Below, piece after piece: positions 55,233-63,481 of a DNA stretch of 64,000 bases. The DNA lies in the NCBI GenBank assembly GCA_963703665.1, contig CAVPFB010000003.1, positions 806,001 to 870,000 of the forward strand. The letters are read 5' to 3'. The notes below the pieces were generated by a model that did no database searches, was not told the DNA's origin, and saw nothing but the letters and a program-made list of their open reading frames with translations. The position numbers were made by a program, and so were the translations under genes. How positions within the stretch are numbered: the stretch's first letter is position 1; each line of letters starts with the position of its first letter. The DNA is from AP-15 sp963703665 (GTDB lineage: Bacteria > Pseudomonadota > Alphaproteobacteria > ATCC43930 > CGMCC-115725).

Positions 55233-55865
55233 ATGGAAAGCGACGCGAAACTCGACAATCGGCTGTTCATCCTGGTCTTGCAGCATCCGCGGGAGACGAG
55301 AGAGACCTTGGCGACGGCCGGGCTGACGGTCGCCATGCTCAGGAGGGCCGAGCTGGCGGTCGGGCTGTCCTGGCCCAATCTGGCGCGCGCGCTGGGGAGC
55401 GCGGGGGTGGGGGATGCGGGGGCCCGGGCCGCCGATCCGCGGCGCTGGGCGGTGCTGCATCTCGGTTCGGCGCGGCCGCGGACTTTCGGGCTGGGGAGTC
55501 CGGTGGTCGCCCTCGATCGGCATGGCCAGCCGGCGCCGGACCAGGCCGCGATGCTGCGCGGCCTCGATGGGGCGGTTCTGCTCGACGGCAGCTGGAGCGA
55601 GGCAAAAGCGCTGTGGTGGCGCAACCCTTGGCTCCTCAAATTGCGCCGGGTGGTGCTCGATCCGCAGCGGCCTTCGGATTTCAACCGGGTCCGCCGCGAG
55701 CCTCGGCGCGAGGCGTTGTCGACGATGGAAGCCGCTTCCCTGCTGCTGAAACATCTCGAGGGGCGGCCGGAAATCGAGACCGTGCTGAAGGGTGCCCTCG
55801 ACGGCCTGATCGCCGCGGCGACGCCGGCCGCCGGGCGCCAGGCTCACACGCGGCCCGCGAGATAG
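55233..55865 (+). CDS. DTW domain protein (tRNA aminocarboxypropyltransferase-like)
   Basis: About 210 residues from ATG 55233 (MESDAKLDNRLFILVLQHPRE). The DTW family motif is present as LLDGSWSEAKALWWRNPWL (DxSW), after LVLQHPRETRETLATAGLT. Members such as E. coli TapT make acp3U in tRNA from SAM. The usual N-terminal zinc cysteines are missing; the protein has no cysteine at all. Its final codons and TAG lie inside the left 24-bp direct repeat of the LysR-MFS cassette. Confidence 0.85.
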   Translation: MESDAKLDNRLFILVLQHPRETRETLATAGLTVAMLRRAELAVGLSWPNLARALGSAGVGDAGARAADPRRWAVLHLGSARPRTFGLGSPVVALDRHGQPAPDQAAMLRGLDGAVLLDGSWSEAKALWWRNPWLLKLRRVVLDPQRPSDFNRVRREPRREALSTMEAASLLLKHLEGRPEIETVLKGALDGLIAAATPAAGRQAHTRPAR

Positions 55866-55879
55866 ATCAGGATCGCCGC
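55856..55879 (+). repeat. Left 24-bp direct repeat of the LysR-MFS cassette
   Basis: Begins CGCGAGATAGATCAGGAT and matches 58528-58551 at 23 of 24 positions (C at 55874, G in the other copy). On the minus strand it encodes AAILIYLA, the C-terminal motif of the SpoU methyltransferase gene at 58510-59313, and continues GRV-stop. It also contains the DTW stop codon. Confidence 0.85.
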
Positions 55880-55895
55880 TCCTGGTCAGCTCCAC

Positions 55896-56942
55896 TCAAG
55901 GCCGGCTCGTCACCATGGCGCGCCGCGCCGCCCGACCCGCCGGCCACCCGGCACGCGTCAACGCGTCACGTTCGGAGGCGGGCATGCCGCACGGACCGGC
56001 GGCCAGCTCGCACCCGCATGCCTCGTCCAATGCGAAGTCGCGGAACGCTGCAATGCGTTGATCCTGACGCACCGTCCCGGTATCCCGCCAGGTCAGGGCG
56101 ATCAGGTTCGCGGCCTTGGCGACGACGCGGCTGGCGAAAGGCCGCACGAGCCGGCCCGCAGCCAGCTCCGCATCGACCATCGGCGAGCGCCCGAGGGCGA
56201 TTCCCAGCCCGTCCACCGCCGCCGACAGGGCCACGCCGAAATGGCTGAACTTGAGCTGACGGACGGGGGCCACGCGCGACAGCCCGAACCGGTCGAGCCA
56301 CGTCGACCAGGTAAATTCCGGATCCTCGATTTCTGCCGAGTCGCATTCGATCAGCGTGTGCGGCAGCAGGTCTTCCGGCGCTCGCAACCGCAGCTTCCCG
56401 TCGCGCAGCGACGGCGCGCAGACCGGAAAGACGATCTCGTGGAGCAGCGGCATCTCCACCGCATTGCGGCCCGGTTGTCGCGCCACCCGCTTCACTACCG
56501 CTACATCGATCCCGTCGCGCCGCAGATCGGGTTCTCGGCCGTCCACGGCGGCGATCCGCACCTCGATCTCGGGATGGAGAGCGGCGAACCGCCCCAGGCG
56601 AGGCACCAGCCACCAGGCGGCGAAGGCGGCCGGCGCGGCGATGGTCAGGACGCCGACCCGGCGGCGGCTGCGCACACGTTCACTCGCGAGCAACATGCTG
56701 TCGAGCCCGGCCCGCACGCCGTCGAGCAGGGTCCGCCCGTCGGGCGCCAACTCGATCCCGCGATGCCGGCGCTCGAACACGCGCGCGCCCAGATGCTCCT
56801 CGAGCGCGCGGATCTGATGGCTGACGGCACTCTGGGTCAGCGCCAGCTCATCCGCTGCGCGGGTGAACGAGAGATGCCGGGCGACGGCTTCGAAGGTGCG
56901 CAGGGTGCCGAGCGGCGGAAGCGAGCGAAAGGGGCTGGGCAT
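55896..56942 (-). CDS. LysR-family transcriptional regulator (GcvA-like)
   Basis: 348 residues from ATG 56942 (MPSPFRSLPPLGTLRTFEAVARHLSFT). The N-terminal winged helix has AADELALTQSAVSHQIRALEEHLGARVFERR; the effector domain follows (about 92-300). A C-terminal extension of about 45 residues includes CGCELAAGPCG. It is divergent from an MFS transporter across 109 bases with a LysR-box-like palindrome, the standard regulator/target arrangement. Both lie inside the direct-repeat cassette. Confidence 0.92.
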   Translation of the reverse strand: MPSPFRSLPPLGTLRTFEAVARHLSFTRAADELALTQSAVSHQIRALEEHLGARVFERRHRGIELAPDGRTLLDGVRAGLDSMLLASERVRSRRRVGVLTIAAPAAFAAWWLVPRLGRFAALHPEIEVRIAAVDGREPDLRRDGIDVAVVKRVARQPGRNAVEMPLLHEIVFPVCAPSLRDGKLRLRAPEDLLPHTLIECDSAEIEDPEFTWSTWLDRFGLSRVAPVRQLKFSHFGVALSAAVDGLGIALGRSPMVDAELAAGRLVRPFASRVVAKAANLIALTWRDTGTVRQDQRIAAFRDFALDEACGCELAAGPCGMPASERDALTRAGWPAGRAARRAMVTSRP

Positions 56943-56953
56943 GAGCTCCTCGC

Positions 56954-56968
56954 ATGAATTGCACTCAT
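56954..56968. promoter_or_regulatory. Candidate LysR box (T-N11-A)
   Basis: ATGAATTGCACTCAT, 15 bases with ATGA/TCAT ends and T-N11-A spacing; five of seven half-site positions pair. It lies 11 bases upstream of the LysR start in the divergent LysR-MFS gap, where autoregulation and activation of the exporter would be expected. Confidence 0.4.
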
Positions 56969-57051
56969 CCAAGTGTGACGAGACACCATTAGCACCGGAT
57001 CTGACGGCTGACCTAACATTCTGCCAGCTCATCCAGGCGAAATGGAAGAGA

Positions 57052-58537
57052 ATGGCACGGAACCGACCGGGGGGCGGTCTGCCCGAGGCGATCGATCGAG
57101 CCGGCAGCCGGAGCGCTCCCGCCGGGTGGGGGGTCCTGTTCGGCGCCGGCAACCTCGGGCCGCTCCTGGTGGTCACCGGCGGCGTCCTGATCCACGCGCT
57201 CTCGTTGCGGGTCGTCGCGACGGTGCTGCCGTCGGCGGTGGCCGAAATCGGTGGACTCAGGTTTTTTACCTGGACGCTTACGGTTGCGTTCGTCGGGGCG
57301 ATCTGGGGCGCGGCGTTCGCGGCGCCGCTGGCAGGGAGGCGAGGGCTGCGCGGAGCGTATCGGGCGAGCCTGCTGCTGTTCGCCTCCGGCAGCGCCGCCT
57401 GCGCGCTGGCGCCGACGATCGGGTTTTTCCTCGCCGGGCGAGCGCTGCAAGGGCTGGGCGGCGGTTTGCTGACGGCACTCGCCTACACCACTATCCGGCG
57501 GGTCTTTCCGGCGGATCTGCATACCCGTGCAATCACCGCGGTGTCCAGCATCTGGGGCGTGGGCGCCCTGTGCGGACCGCTGCTCGGCGGCATCCTCGCC
57601 GGATGGGGTCTGTGGCGCTGGGCCTTCTGGATCGATGTCCCGGTCGCCGCGGCGGTGGCGCTGCTCGGCGAACGGACCGCGCTCGCCCGCGCCGGTGCCG
57701 CGGCGGGCGCCACCGGCCCGATCGCCGCGATCGGCTTCGGACGGCTCGGCCTTCTCGGCGCCGCGGTTCTGGCCGTAGCCGTCGGCGGAGCCTCGGGACG
57801 GGCGCTGACCAGCGGATTTGGACTGCTCGCCGGCACCCTCTTGCTGCTGGCCATGCTCGCCATCGATGGCGTTGCCGATCCGCACGCGGGGCGCTCGCGC
57901 CTGCTGCCGACCGGGGCCTTCAACCCCGAAAGCGCGCTGGGGGCGGTGTCGCTGGCGATGGCGCTGATGGCGGGAAGCACGACAGCAGCCCTTTACGTCC
58001 CCTATGTGGTCACCGCAATCGGCGGGCATCCGCCGATCACCGGCGGCTATCTGAACGCGGACGTGGCCGTCGCCTGGACACTGGCAGCCTTCGCCACCGC
58101 CTCGGCAGGGCCGGGATCGGCGCGTCGTTGGATCGTTTGCGGGCCGGTGATGATCGCGTTCGGTCTGGTGCTGACGGGATGGAGCTTGCAGCGCGGTTCG
58201 CTGGTGCTGATCGCCGCAACGCTGTTTCCGGTCGGTGCGGGGGTCGGAGTCGCCTGGGCGCATCTGTGCAGCCTGATGATGGCATCGGCAAAGGCGGCGG
58301 AGCGGGACATCGCCAGCGCCTTCATCTCGACCCTGCAGCTGATCGCCCAGGCCTTCACCTCGGCTTTGTCGGGAATGGTCGCAAACCTCGCCGGCTTCGC
58401 CGATCCCGACGCTCGGTGCTGCCGGGGTGACGCGATCGGTGGTGTGGGTGTTCCTGGTGTTTTCACTGCTTTCAGCCGCGGCATTGCCCGCCGCGATCCG
58501 CGCCGTCCGTCAGCTTTGCCCGCGGGTCGCGAGATAG
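57052..58537 (+). pseudogene. MFS transporter (DHA2-like), one frame break
   Basis: Starts MARNRPGGGLPEAIDRAG. Fourteen or so TM helices; motif-like LAGRRGLRGAYR, FFLAGRALQGLGGGLLTALAYTTIRRVFP and SIWGVGALCGPLLGGILAGWGLWRWAFWI in pieces. The first frame ends sense at GMVANLAGFADP near 58405-58412. The next frame continues TLGAAGVTRSVVWVFLVFSLLSAAALP, the last helix, and stops at TAG 58535-58537 within the right direct repeat. One extra base explains it. A drug or metabolite exporter controlled by the divergent LysR is likely. It overlaps the convergent methyltransferase by 28 bases. Confidence 0.82.
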
Positions 58538-59313
58538 ATCAGGATGGCCGCCGCGGCGGCCACGTTGAGCGACTGCATCCGGCCGGCGCCGGGGATGGTC
58601 ACCAGCTCATCGCAGGCGGCGAGTGTTGCCGGGGCGAGCCCTGTCTCCTCATTGCCGAGGATCAACGCCGGCGGTCTGATGCCCTTGCCCCCGGCCGGGG
58701 GTGGGCACCGTCCCAGCGCGGCGCCGAGAATGCGGTATCCTCGGCGCAACCCCGTCAAGGCCTGGGGCAGCGGCGCCTGGTAAAGGGTCACACGGTCGAG
58801 CCCGCCCTCGGCCATGCGGTAGCTCGCATCGGAAGGGAGCGCCTGGTCCGGGCGGTCGGCGAGCACGATCCGTTCGATCCCGAAAAATGCGGCGGTGCGG
58901 GCGATCGCACCCAGATTGTGCGGGTTGCCGACGCCGTCGAGCACCAGCAACGGTTTTCCGTCCTGGGCCCAGCCCGATGCCGTCGCCGAATCCAAGGCTG
59001 CCAGCGGCTGCGGCCGGGCGATCGCGGCGACGCCGCCATGCAGAAGGGTGCCGGCGACGCGCGCGAGCTCGGCCGCGTCGACCTCGCGATAGGGCTTGCG
59101 GGCATGCGCCAGCGCCGCACAGAAAAGGCCGACCTCGCCGCGCAACCCGGGTTCGAAGTAAAGCCGCTCGACCCGGCCGGGATCGCGCTCGAAGAGCGCG
59201 CTGACCGCGGCGAGCCCGCATACGCGCGACAGCGCGCGCTGGTGCAGCCGCGCCCCCGCGCCATCCCGGTGTCGGCGGTGCGATTCCTCAGCAACGCGAA
59301 CGCGTCCCGACAT
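58510..59313 (-). CDS. SpoU/TrmH-family RNA 2'-O-ribose methyltransferase
   Basis: 267 residues with the three SpoU motifs at the expected places: LDGVGNPHNLGAIARTAAFFG (in two pieces, about 124-144), LILGNEETGL (about 218) and IPGAGRMQSLNVAAAAAILIYL (about 240-262). The SPOUT knot binds SAM and 2'-O-methylates rRNA or tRNA; RlmB/TrmH targets cannot be told apart here. Its last codons (AAILIYLATRGQS) sit in the right 24-bp direct repeat, and an alternative 3' end for the same motif (AAILIYLAGRV) is left behind at 55856. Confidence 0.9.
   Translation of the reverse strand: MSGRVRVAEESHRRHRDGAGARLHQRALSRVCGLAAVSALFERDPGRVERLYFEPGLRGEVGLFCAALAHARKPYREVDAAELARVAGTLLHGGVAAIARPQPLAALDSATASGWAQDGKPLLVLDGVGNPHNLGAIARTAAFFGIERIVLADRPDQALPSDASYRMAEGGLDRVTLYQAPLPQALTGLRRGYRILGAALGRCPPPAGGKGIRPPALILGNEETGLAPATLAACDELVTIPGAGRMQSLNVAAAAAILIYLATRGQS
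58528..58551 (+). repeat. Right 24-bp direct repeat of the LysR-MFS cassette
   Basis: Same sequence as 55856-55879 with one mismatch, 2672 bp apart. It covers the 3' end of the SpoU methyltransferase gene and the repaired stop codon of the MFS gene. Confidence 0.85.
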
Positions 59314-59349
59314 GGCGATGCGCGACCAGCCCCGTCCGTTGCGGCGCGC

Positions 59350-60503
59350 CTATTCGATGACGATGCGAGGCGGCGGGCGGCCGACTGCGGCGGCGCCGGA
59401 AACCTTTTCCCAGATGCGCCGGGCGATGGCGCGAAATACCAATGAGTGCGGGTTGTCGGGGTCGGATACGGTGATCGGGCGGCCGTCGTCCGAGGTCTCG
59501 CGGATCTGGAGGTCGAGCGGCACTTCGCCGAGGAACTCGGTGCCCAGCCGCTCGGCCTCGCGGCGGGCGCCGCCATGGCTGAAGATCTCGCTGCGGCCGC
59601 CGCAATGCGGGCACAGGAAATAGCTCATGTTCTCGACGATGCCGAGCACCGGGACCTCGACCTGGCGGAACATGTTGAGTCCCTTGCGCGCGTCCAGGAG
59701 GGCGATGTCCTGCGGCGTCGAGACGATGACCGCGCCGGCCAGCGGCACCTGCTGGGCCATGGTCAGCTGCGCGTCGCCGGTGCCGGGCGGCATGTCGACG
59801 ACCATGATGTCGAGCGTGCCCCAATCGACCTCGCGCAGCATCTGCTGCAACGCGCTCATCACCATCGGCCCACGCCAGATCATCGGCCGGTCCTCGGGCA
59901 CCAGAAAGCCCATCGACATGCAGCGCAGGCCGTAATTTTCGAGCGGGATCAGCCGCTTGCCGTCGGGCGAGGAGGGGCGGCGGCCGGAGATCCCCAGCAT
60001 CCGCGGCATCGACGGGCCGTAGATGTCGGCGTCGAGCACCCCGACCATGAGCCCGTTCGCCTTCAGCGCCAGCGCCAGATTGGCGGCGACCGTCGACTTG
60101 CCGACCCCGCCCTTGCCCGAGGCGACCGCGACGATCGCGCCGACGCCGGGGACGGCACCACGCTGCTGGCGGCCCGGGGGTGGGGGGCTGCGCCGCGGCC
60201 GTGCGGGGCGGCGGCTGCGGCGCGGGGCCGGCGCCCCGGCGCGGCGCGCGGCGCCGACTGCGCGGTCAAGACCGCGGTCACCGAGAGCACGTCGGGCAGC
60301 GCCTCGACCGCCTTTTCGGCGGCTTTGCGCAGCGGCTCGAGCCGCGGGCCGCGCTCGGGCTCGACCTCGATCGAAAAGGCGACGTTGCCGTCGCGGATCG
60401 CCATCCCCGAAACCATGCCGAGCGAAACGATGTCGGCACCCTTGTCGGGGTCACCGACGGCCGAGAGCGCCTCGAGAATCTGTTGTTCGGTGATTGCGGC
60501 CAT
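59350..60503 (-). pseudogene. mrp: Mrp/NBP35 Fe-S carrier ATPase, one frame break
   Basis: The N-terminal DUF59-like domain starts at ATG 60503 (MAAITEQQILEALSAVGDPDKG). In that frame sense is lost after a proline/alanine linker near 60150-60200; the next frame carries GAIVAVASGKGGVGKSTVAANLALALKANGL (P-loop, read in pieces) and continues to RIVIE* at 59350 with IWRGPMVMSALQQML and the CPHCGG cysteine pair. One missing base, possibly in the G/C runs around 60173-60188, explains it. Repaired length is about 384. Mrp loads Fe-S clusters and is nearly universal, so a true loss is unlikely. Confidence 0.85.
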
Positions 60504-60829
60504 CTGGTTCCTCTGGCCCTAGGGTGGAAAGCGCCGGGCGGGAAGCGCCGGAGCGAGCACAGCGCCCAACGGAAGACAGCGCCGGACGGACACCTGCCGA
60601 CGAGCACGGCGACGGCGCGATCTGCGCAGCAGCCGCTGTGCGCGAAGTTGGCGCCAGCCGCCGCGACCATGCGGCGAGCCGCGGGCGACACTCGGGATTT
60701 GGGGCCGCCGGCAGCTCTTGACAACACCCGCGTGCGCCCTCTATCGGGTCGTCCGTCGGCGCGCCGCGCTCTCCCACCGCGGCCAAGGCCGGCACGGTCG
60801 GGCGCGGCGGCGCGGAAAGGTTCAGGTCG
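60504..60829. other. Divergent intergenic region mrp / hflK
   Basis: 326 bases between mrp and hflK starts. It is very GC-rich with repeated AGCGCCGG words near 60530-60580. I see no supported gene, RNA or terminator; promoters for both directions must lie here but no clear -35/-10 pair stands out. Confidence 0.5.
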
Positions 60830-62074
60830 ATGTTCTGGCTAAGTCAGGGCGGCGGCCCGTGGGGCGGCGGCCCCCGCGGCGGCGGCCCGTGGGGCGGCGG
60901 CCCCCGCAACAACGGCGGCGGGTCCGGCCCGCGCAGCCGCGGCCCGAGCCCCCCGATTTCGAGGAATTGCTGCGGCGCGGCCAGGGCCGGTTCCGCCGCG
61001 TCCTGCCGGGCGGGTTCGGCACCGGCGCCGGGATCGCGATCGTCCTCATCGCGATCCTCGTGATCTGGTTGGCGAGCGGGTTCTATCGCGTCCAGCCCGA
61101 CGAGGTCGGCATCGTGCTGCGCTTCGGCGCCTACAACCGCACGACCCAGCCCGGCCTCAACTATCATCTGCCGGACCCGATCGAGTCGGTGCTGACGCCG
61201 AGCGTCACCCGCGTCAACCGCATCGAGATCGGCTACCGCTCCGCCGAGACCGAGGCCGGCCGCGAGGCGTCGGGGCGCCAGGTGCCGGAAGAGGCGCTGA
61301 TGCTGACCGGCGACGAGAACATCGTCGACATCAACTTTACGGTCTTTTGGGTGATCAAGGACGCGAAGTCTTATCTGTTCAACATCCGCGACCCGGAGAC
61401 TGACGGTCAAATCGGCGGCCGAAAGCGCGATGCGCGAGGTGATCGGCGAGACCCCGATCGCCCAGGCATTGGCAGAAGGGCGCGCCAAGATCGAGGCCGA
61501 CACGCAGAAGCTGCTGCAGTCGATCCTCGACAGCTACGGCGCCGGGATCGAGGTCACCCAGCTGCAGCTGCAGCGGGTCGACCCGCCCGCCGAGGTCATC
61601 GACGCCTATCGCGACGTTCAGGCGGCACTCGCCGACCGCGCGCGGCTGCGCAACGAAGCCGAGACCTACCGCAACGGCATCCTTCCCGGCGCGCGCGGCG
61701 ACGCGGTGCAGATCGAGCAGCAGGCGGCGGCTTATCGCTTGGCGACGGTCGCCCGCGCGCAGGGCGACGCCTCCCGTTTCCTCTCGGTCTATAACGCCTT
61801 CAAGGTGGCCAAGGACGTGACCAGCGAGCGGCTCTACCTCGAGACCATGGAGCAGGTGCTGAAGAACAGCAACAAGGTGATCATCGACAAATCCGCGCAA
61901 GGCGGGAACGGGGTGCTGCCCTATCTGCCGCTGCCGGCCCTGGGCGGCGGCGGGGCAAAGCCCGGCGCCCCAGGCGCGCCGAGCCCGCCCGATACCGGAT
62001 CCCCAGGCGCCGTCATGCCGCCCCAATCGTCGGACGCGACGATCCCGGGGCTGCCGCCCAGCAGCGGGCAGTAA
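60830..62074 (+). pseudogene. hflK: HflK, membrane protease regulator, two frame breaks
   Basis: ATG 60830 starts a Gly-rich leader MFWLSQGGGPWGGGPRGGG. After a shift at about 60920-60955 the frame reads PPDFEELLRRGQGRFRR, the TM IAIVLIAILVIWLASGFYRV and the SPFH core VDINFTVFWVIKD. After an extra base at 61400-61403 (DPET then TVKSAAESAMREVIGETPI) it continues to GLPPSSGQ* at 62074. Repaired length is about 414. HflK with HflC forms a cage around FtsH. Intact hflC directly downstream makes genuine decay unlikely. Confidence 0.88.
60848..60907 (+). repeat. Two tandem 30-bp units in hflK
   Basis: Units at 60848-60877 and 60878-60907 are identical and encode GGGPWGGGPR twice in the leader of HflK. 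Such Gly/Pro-rich repeats occur in HflK proteins; an exact duplication may be recent or an assembly effect close to a frame break. Confidence 0.85.
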
Positions 62075-62129
62075 TGGCAGCGATGAATGATGGGTCGGCG
62101 ATCAGGACTTGCGCGATGAGGGCCGCCCG

Positions 62130-63062
62130 GTGAGCCGGCGGGCTCTCTTCGGCCTCGCCGCGGCCCTCGTCGTCGCCGGCATCTTCGCGATGAGCTCGCT
62201 GTTCATTGTCGATCAGACCGAGCAGGCGCTGGTGCTTCAGTTCGGCCAGCCGCTGCGGGTGATTCGCACGCCCGGGCTGTGGGTCAAAAAGCCGTTCATT
62301 CAGAACGTGATCCTCTACGACAAACGCCTGCTCGATTTCGAGCCGCCGCCCGAGGAGGTCATCGGCGCCGATCAGAAGCGGCTGATCGTCGACACCTATG
62401 CGCGCTATCGCATCACCAACCCGCTGCTGTTCTACCAGACCGTCGCCTCGGAGCTGATCGTGCGGGCCCGGCTCGGCGCGCTGGTCAGCGGCAGCCTGCG
62501 GCAAATCATCGGCAATGTGACCTTGTCGGCATTGCTGTCGCCGGAGCGGGCGACGATCATGCGCGAGATCCGCGACGAGGTCGCCGGCGAGGCGAAGTCC
62601 TTCGGCATCGATGTCGTCGATGTCCGCATCCGCCGTGCCGATCTGCCGCCGCAGAACAGCGAGGCGATCTACGCCCGCATGCGCTCCGAGCGCCAGCAGC
62701 AGGCGGCCCTCTACCGCGGCGAGGGCGCCCAGGCGGCGAAGACCGTCCGCGCCAACGCCGACCGCGAACGGACAGTCATCCTCGCCGACGCGCAGCGCGA
62801 CGCACAGAAGGTGCGTGGCGACGGCGATGCCAAGGCGATCGAGATTTACGCCAAGGCTTATGATCAGGATAAGGATTTCTTTGCTTTTTACCGGTCGCTG
62901 CAGGCCTATCGCGACGCGCTCGAAGGTCACGACACCTCGTTCGTGCTGACCCCGCAGAGCAACTTTTTCCGCTTCTTCAACAACCTCGACGGCGCGCCCG
63001 CCACCCGCCAGACCGCCGCGCCCGAGCCGCCGCCGGGGCCGGCGAAAGCCGCTCCGAAGTGA
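62130..63062 (+). CDS. hflC: HflC, membrane protease regulator
   Basis: About 310 residues from GTG 62130 (VSRRALFGLAAALVVAGIFAMSSLF); a TTG at 62109 is possible. One N-terminal TM is followed by an SPFH/Band-7 domain (VDQTEQALVLQFGQPLRVI, KRLIVDTYARYRI) and a coiled-coil (RMRSERQQQAALYRGEGAQAAK), typical of HflC. It partners HflK to modulate FtsH proteolysis in the inner membrane. Confidence 0.95.
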   Translation: MSRRALFGLAAALVVAGIFAMSSLFIVDQTEQALVLQFGQPLRVIRTPGLWVKKPFIQNVILYDKRLLDFEPPPEEVIGADQKRLIVDTYARYRITNPLLFYQTVASELIVRARLGALVSGSLRQIIGNVTLSALLSPERATIMREIRDEVAGEAKSFGIDVVDVRIRRADLPPQNSEAIYARMRSERQQQAALYRGEGAQAAKTVRANADRERTVILADAQRDAQKVRGDGDAKAIEIYAKAYDQDKDFFAFYRSLQAYRDALEGHDTSFVLTPQSNFFRFFNNLDGAPATRQTAAPEPPPGPAKAAPK

Positions 63063-63147
63063 GCCGGGCGCCGGGCCGGATCTGCCGGCTTGCGCGCCGG
63101 CCGCCGCCATGGCGACGCCGCCGCCCCCGAGAGCGGCTCCCAGCGCG

Positions 63148-63333
63148 ATGAGCGATTTGGGGACCGCGTTGGCCCTTGTCCTGGTGATCGAGGGCTGTCT
63201 CTATGCGCTGTTCCCGGAAGGCATGAAGCGGGCTGCGGCGCGCGCCGTCGCAGTCCCACCGCAGGCATTGCGGATGGCCGGCCTGGCCGCCGCCTGCGCC
63301 GGCGTCGCCCTCGTCTGGCTGGTGCGCCGCTGA
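63148..63333 (+). CDS. DUF2065 family small membrane protein
   Basis: 61 residues from ATG 63148 (MSDLGTALALVLVIEGCLYALFPEGMKR). Two TM helices (6-22, about 40-58) and the EGCLYALFPEGMKR signature mark DUF2065. It commonly sits between hflC and degP in alphaproteobacteria, as here. Function unknown. Confidence 0.88.
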   Translation: MSDLGTALALVLVIEGCLYALFPEGMKRAAARAVAVPPQALRMAGLAAACAGVALVWLVRR

Positions 63334-63481
63334 CCCGCCGCGCCCTGACTCGTCGGATACTTGTGGATCGGCGGGCTGATAAAGCAGCTGGCCTGGCGGG
63401 CTCTTCTACCCTAAGCTCGTGCGAAACCTGCGAAGTATTGCACCCCGGACAATGGTCCGAACCGGACGAGCGGGGTCCAGG

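Noticed and set aside
56863..59445. 860-codon frame spanning MFS and the SpoU region
   Set aside because: Only the first 450 codons are transporter; the rest is antisense to the methyltransferase and results from the frame break near 58408.
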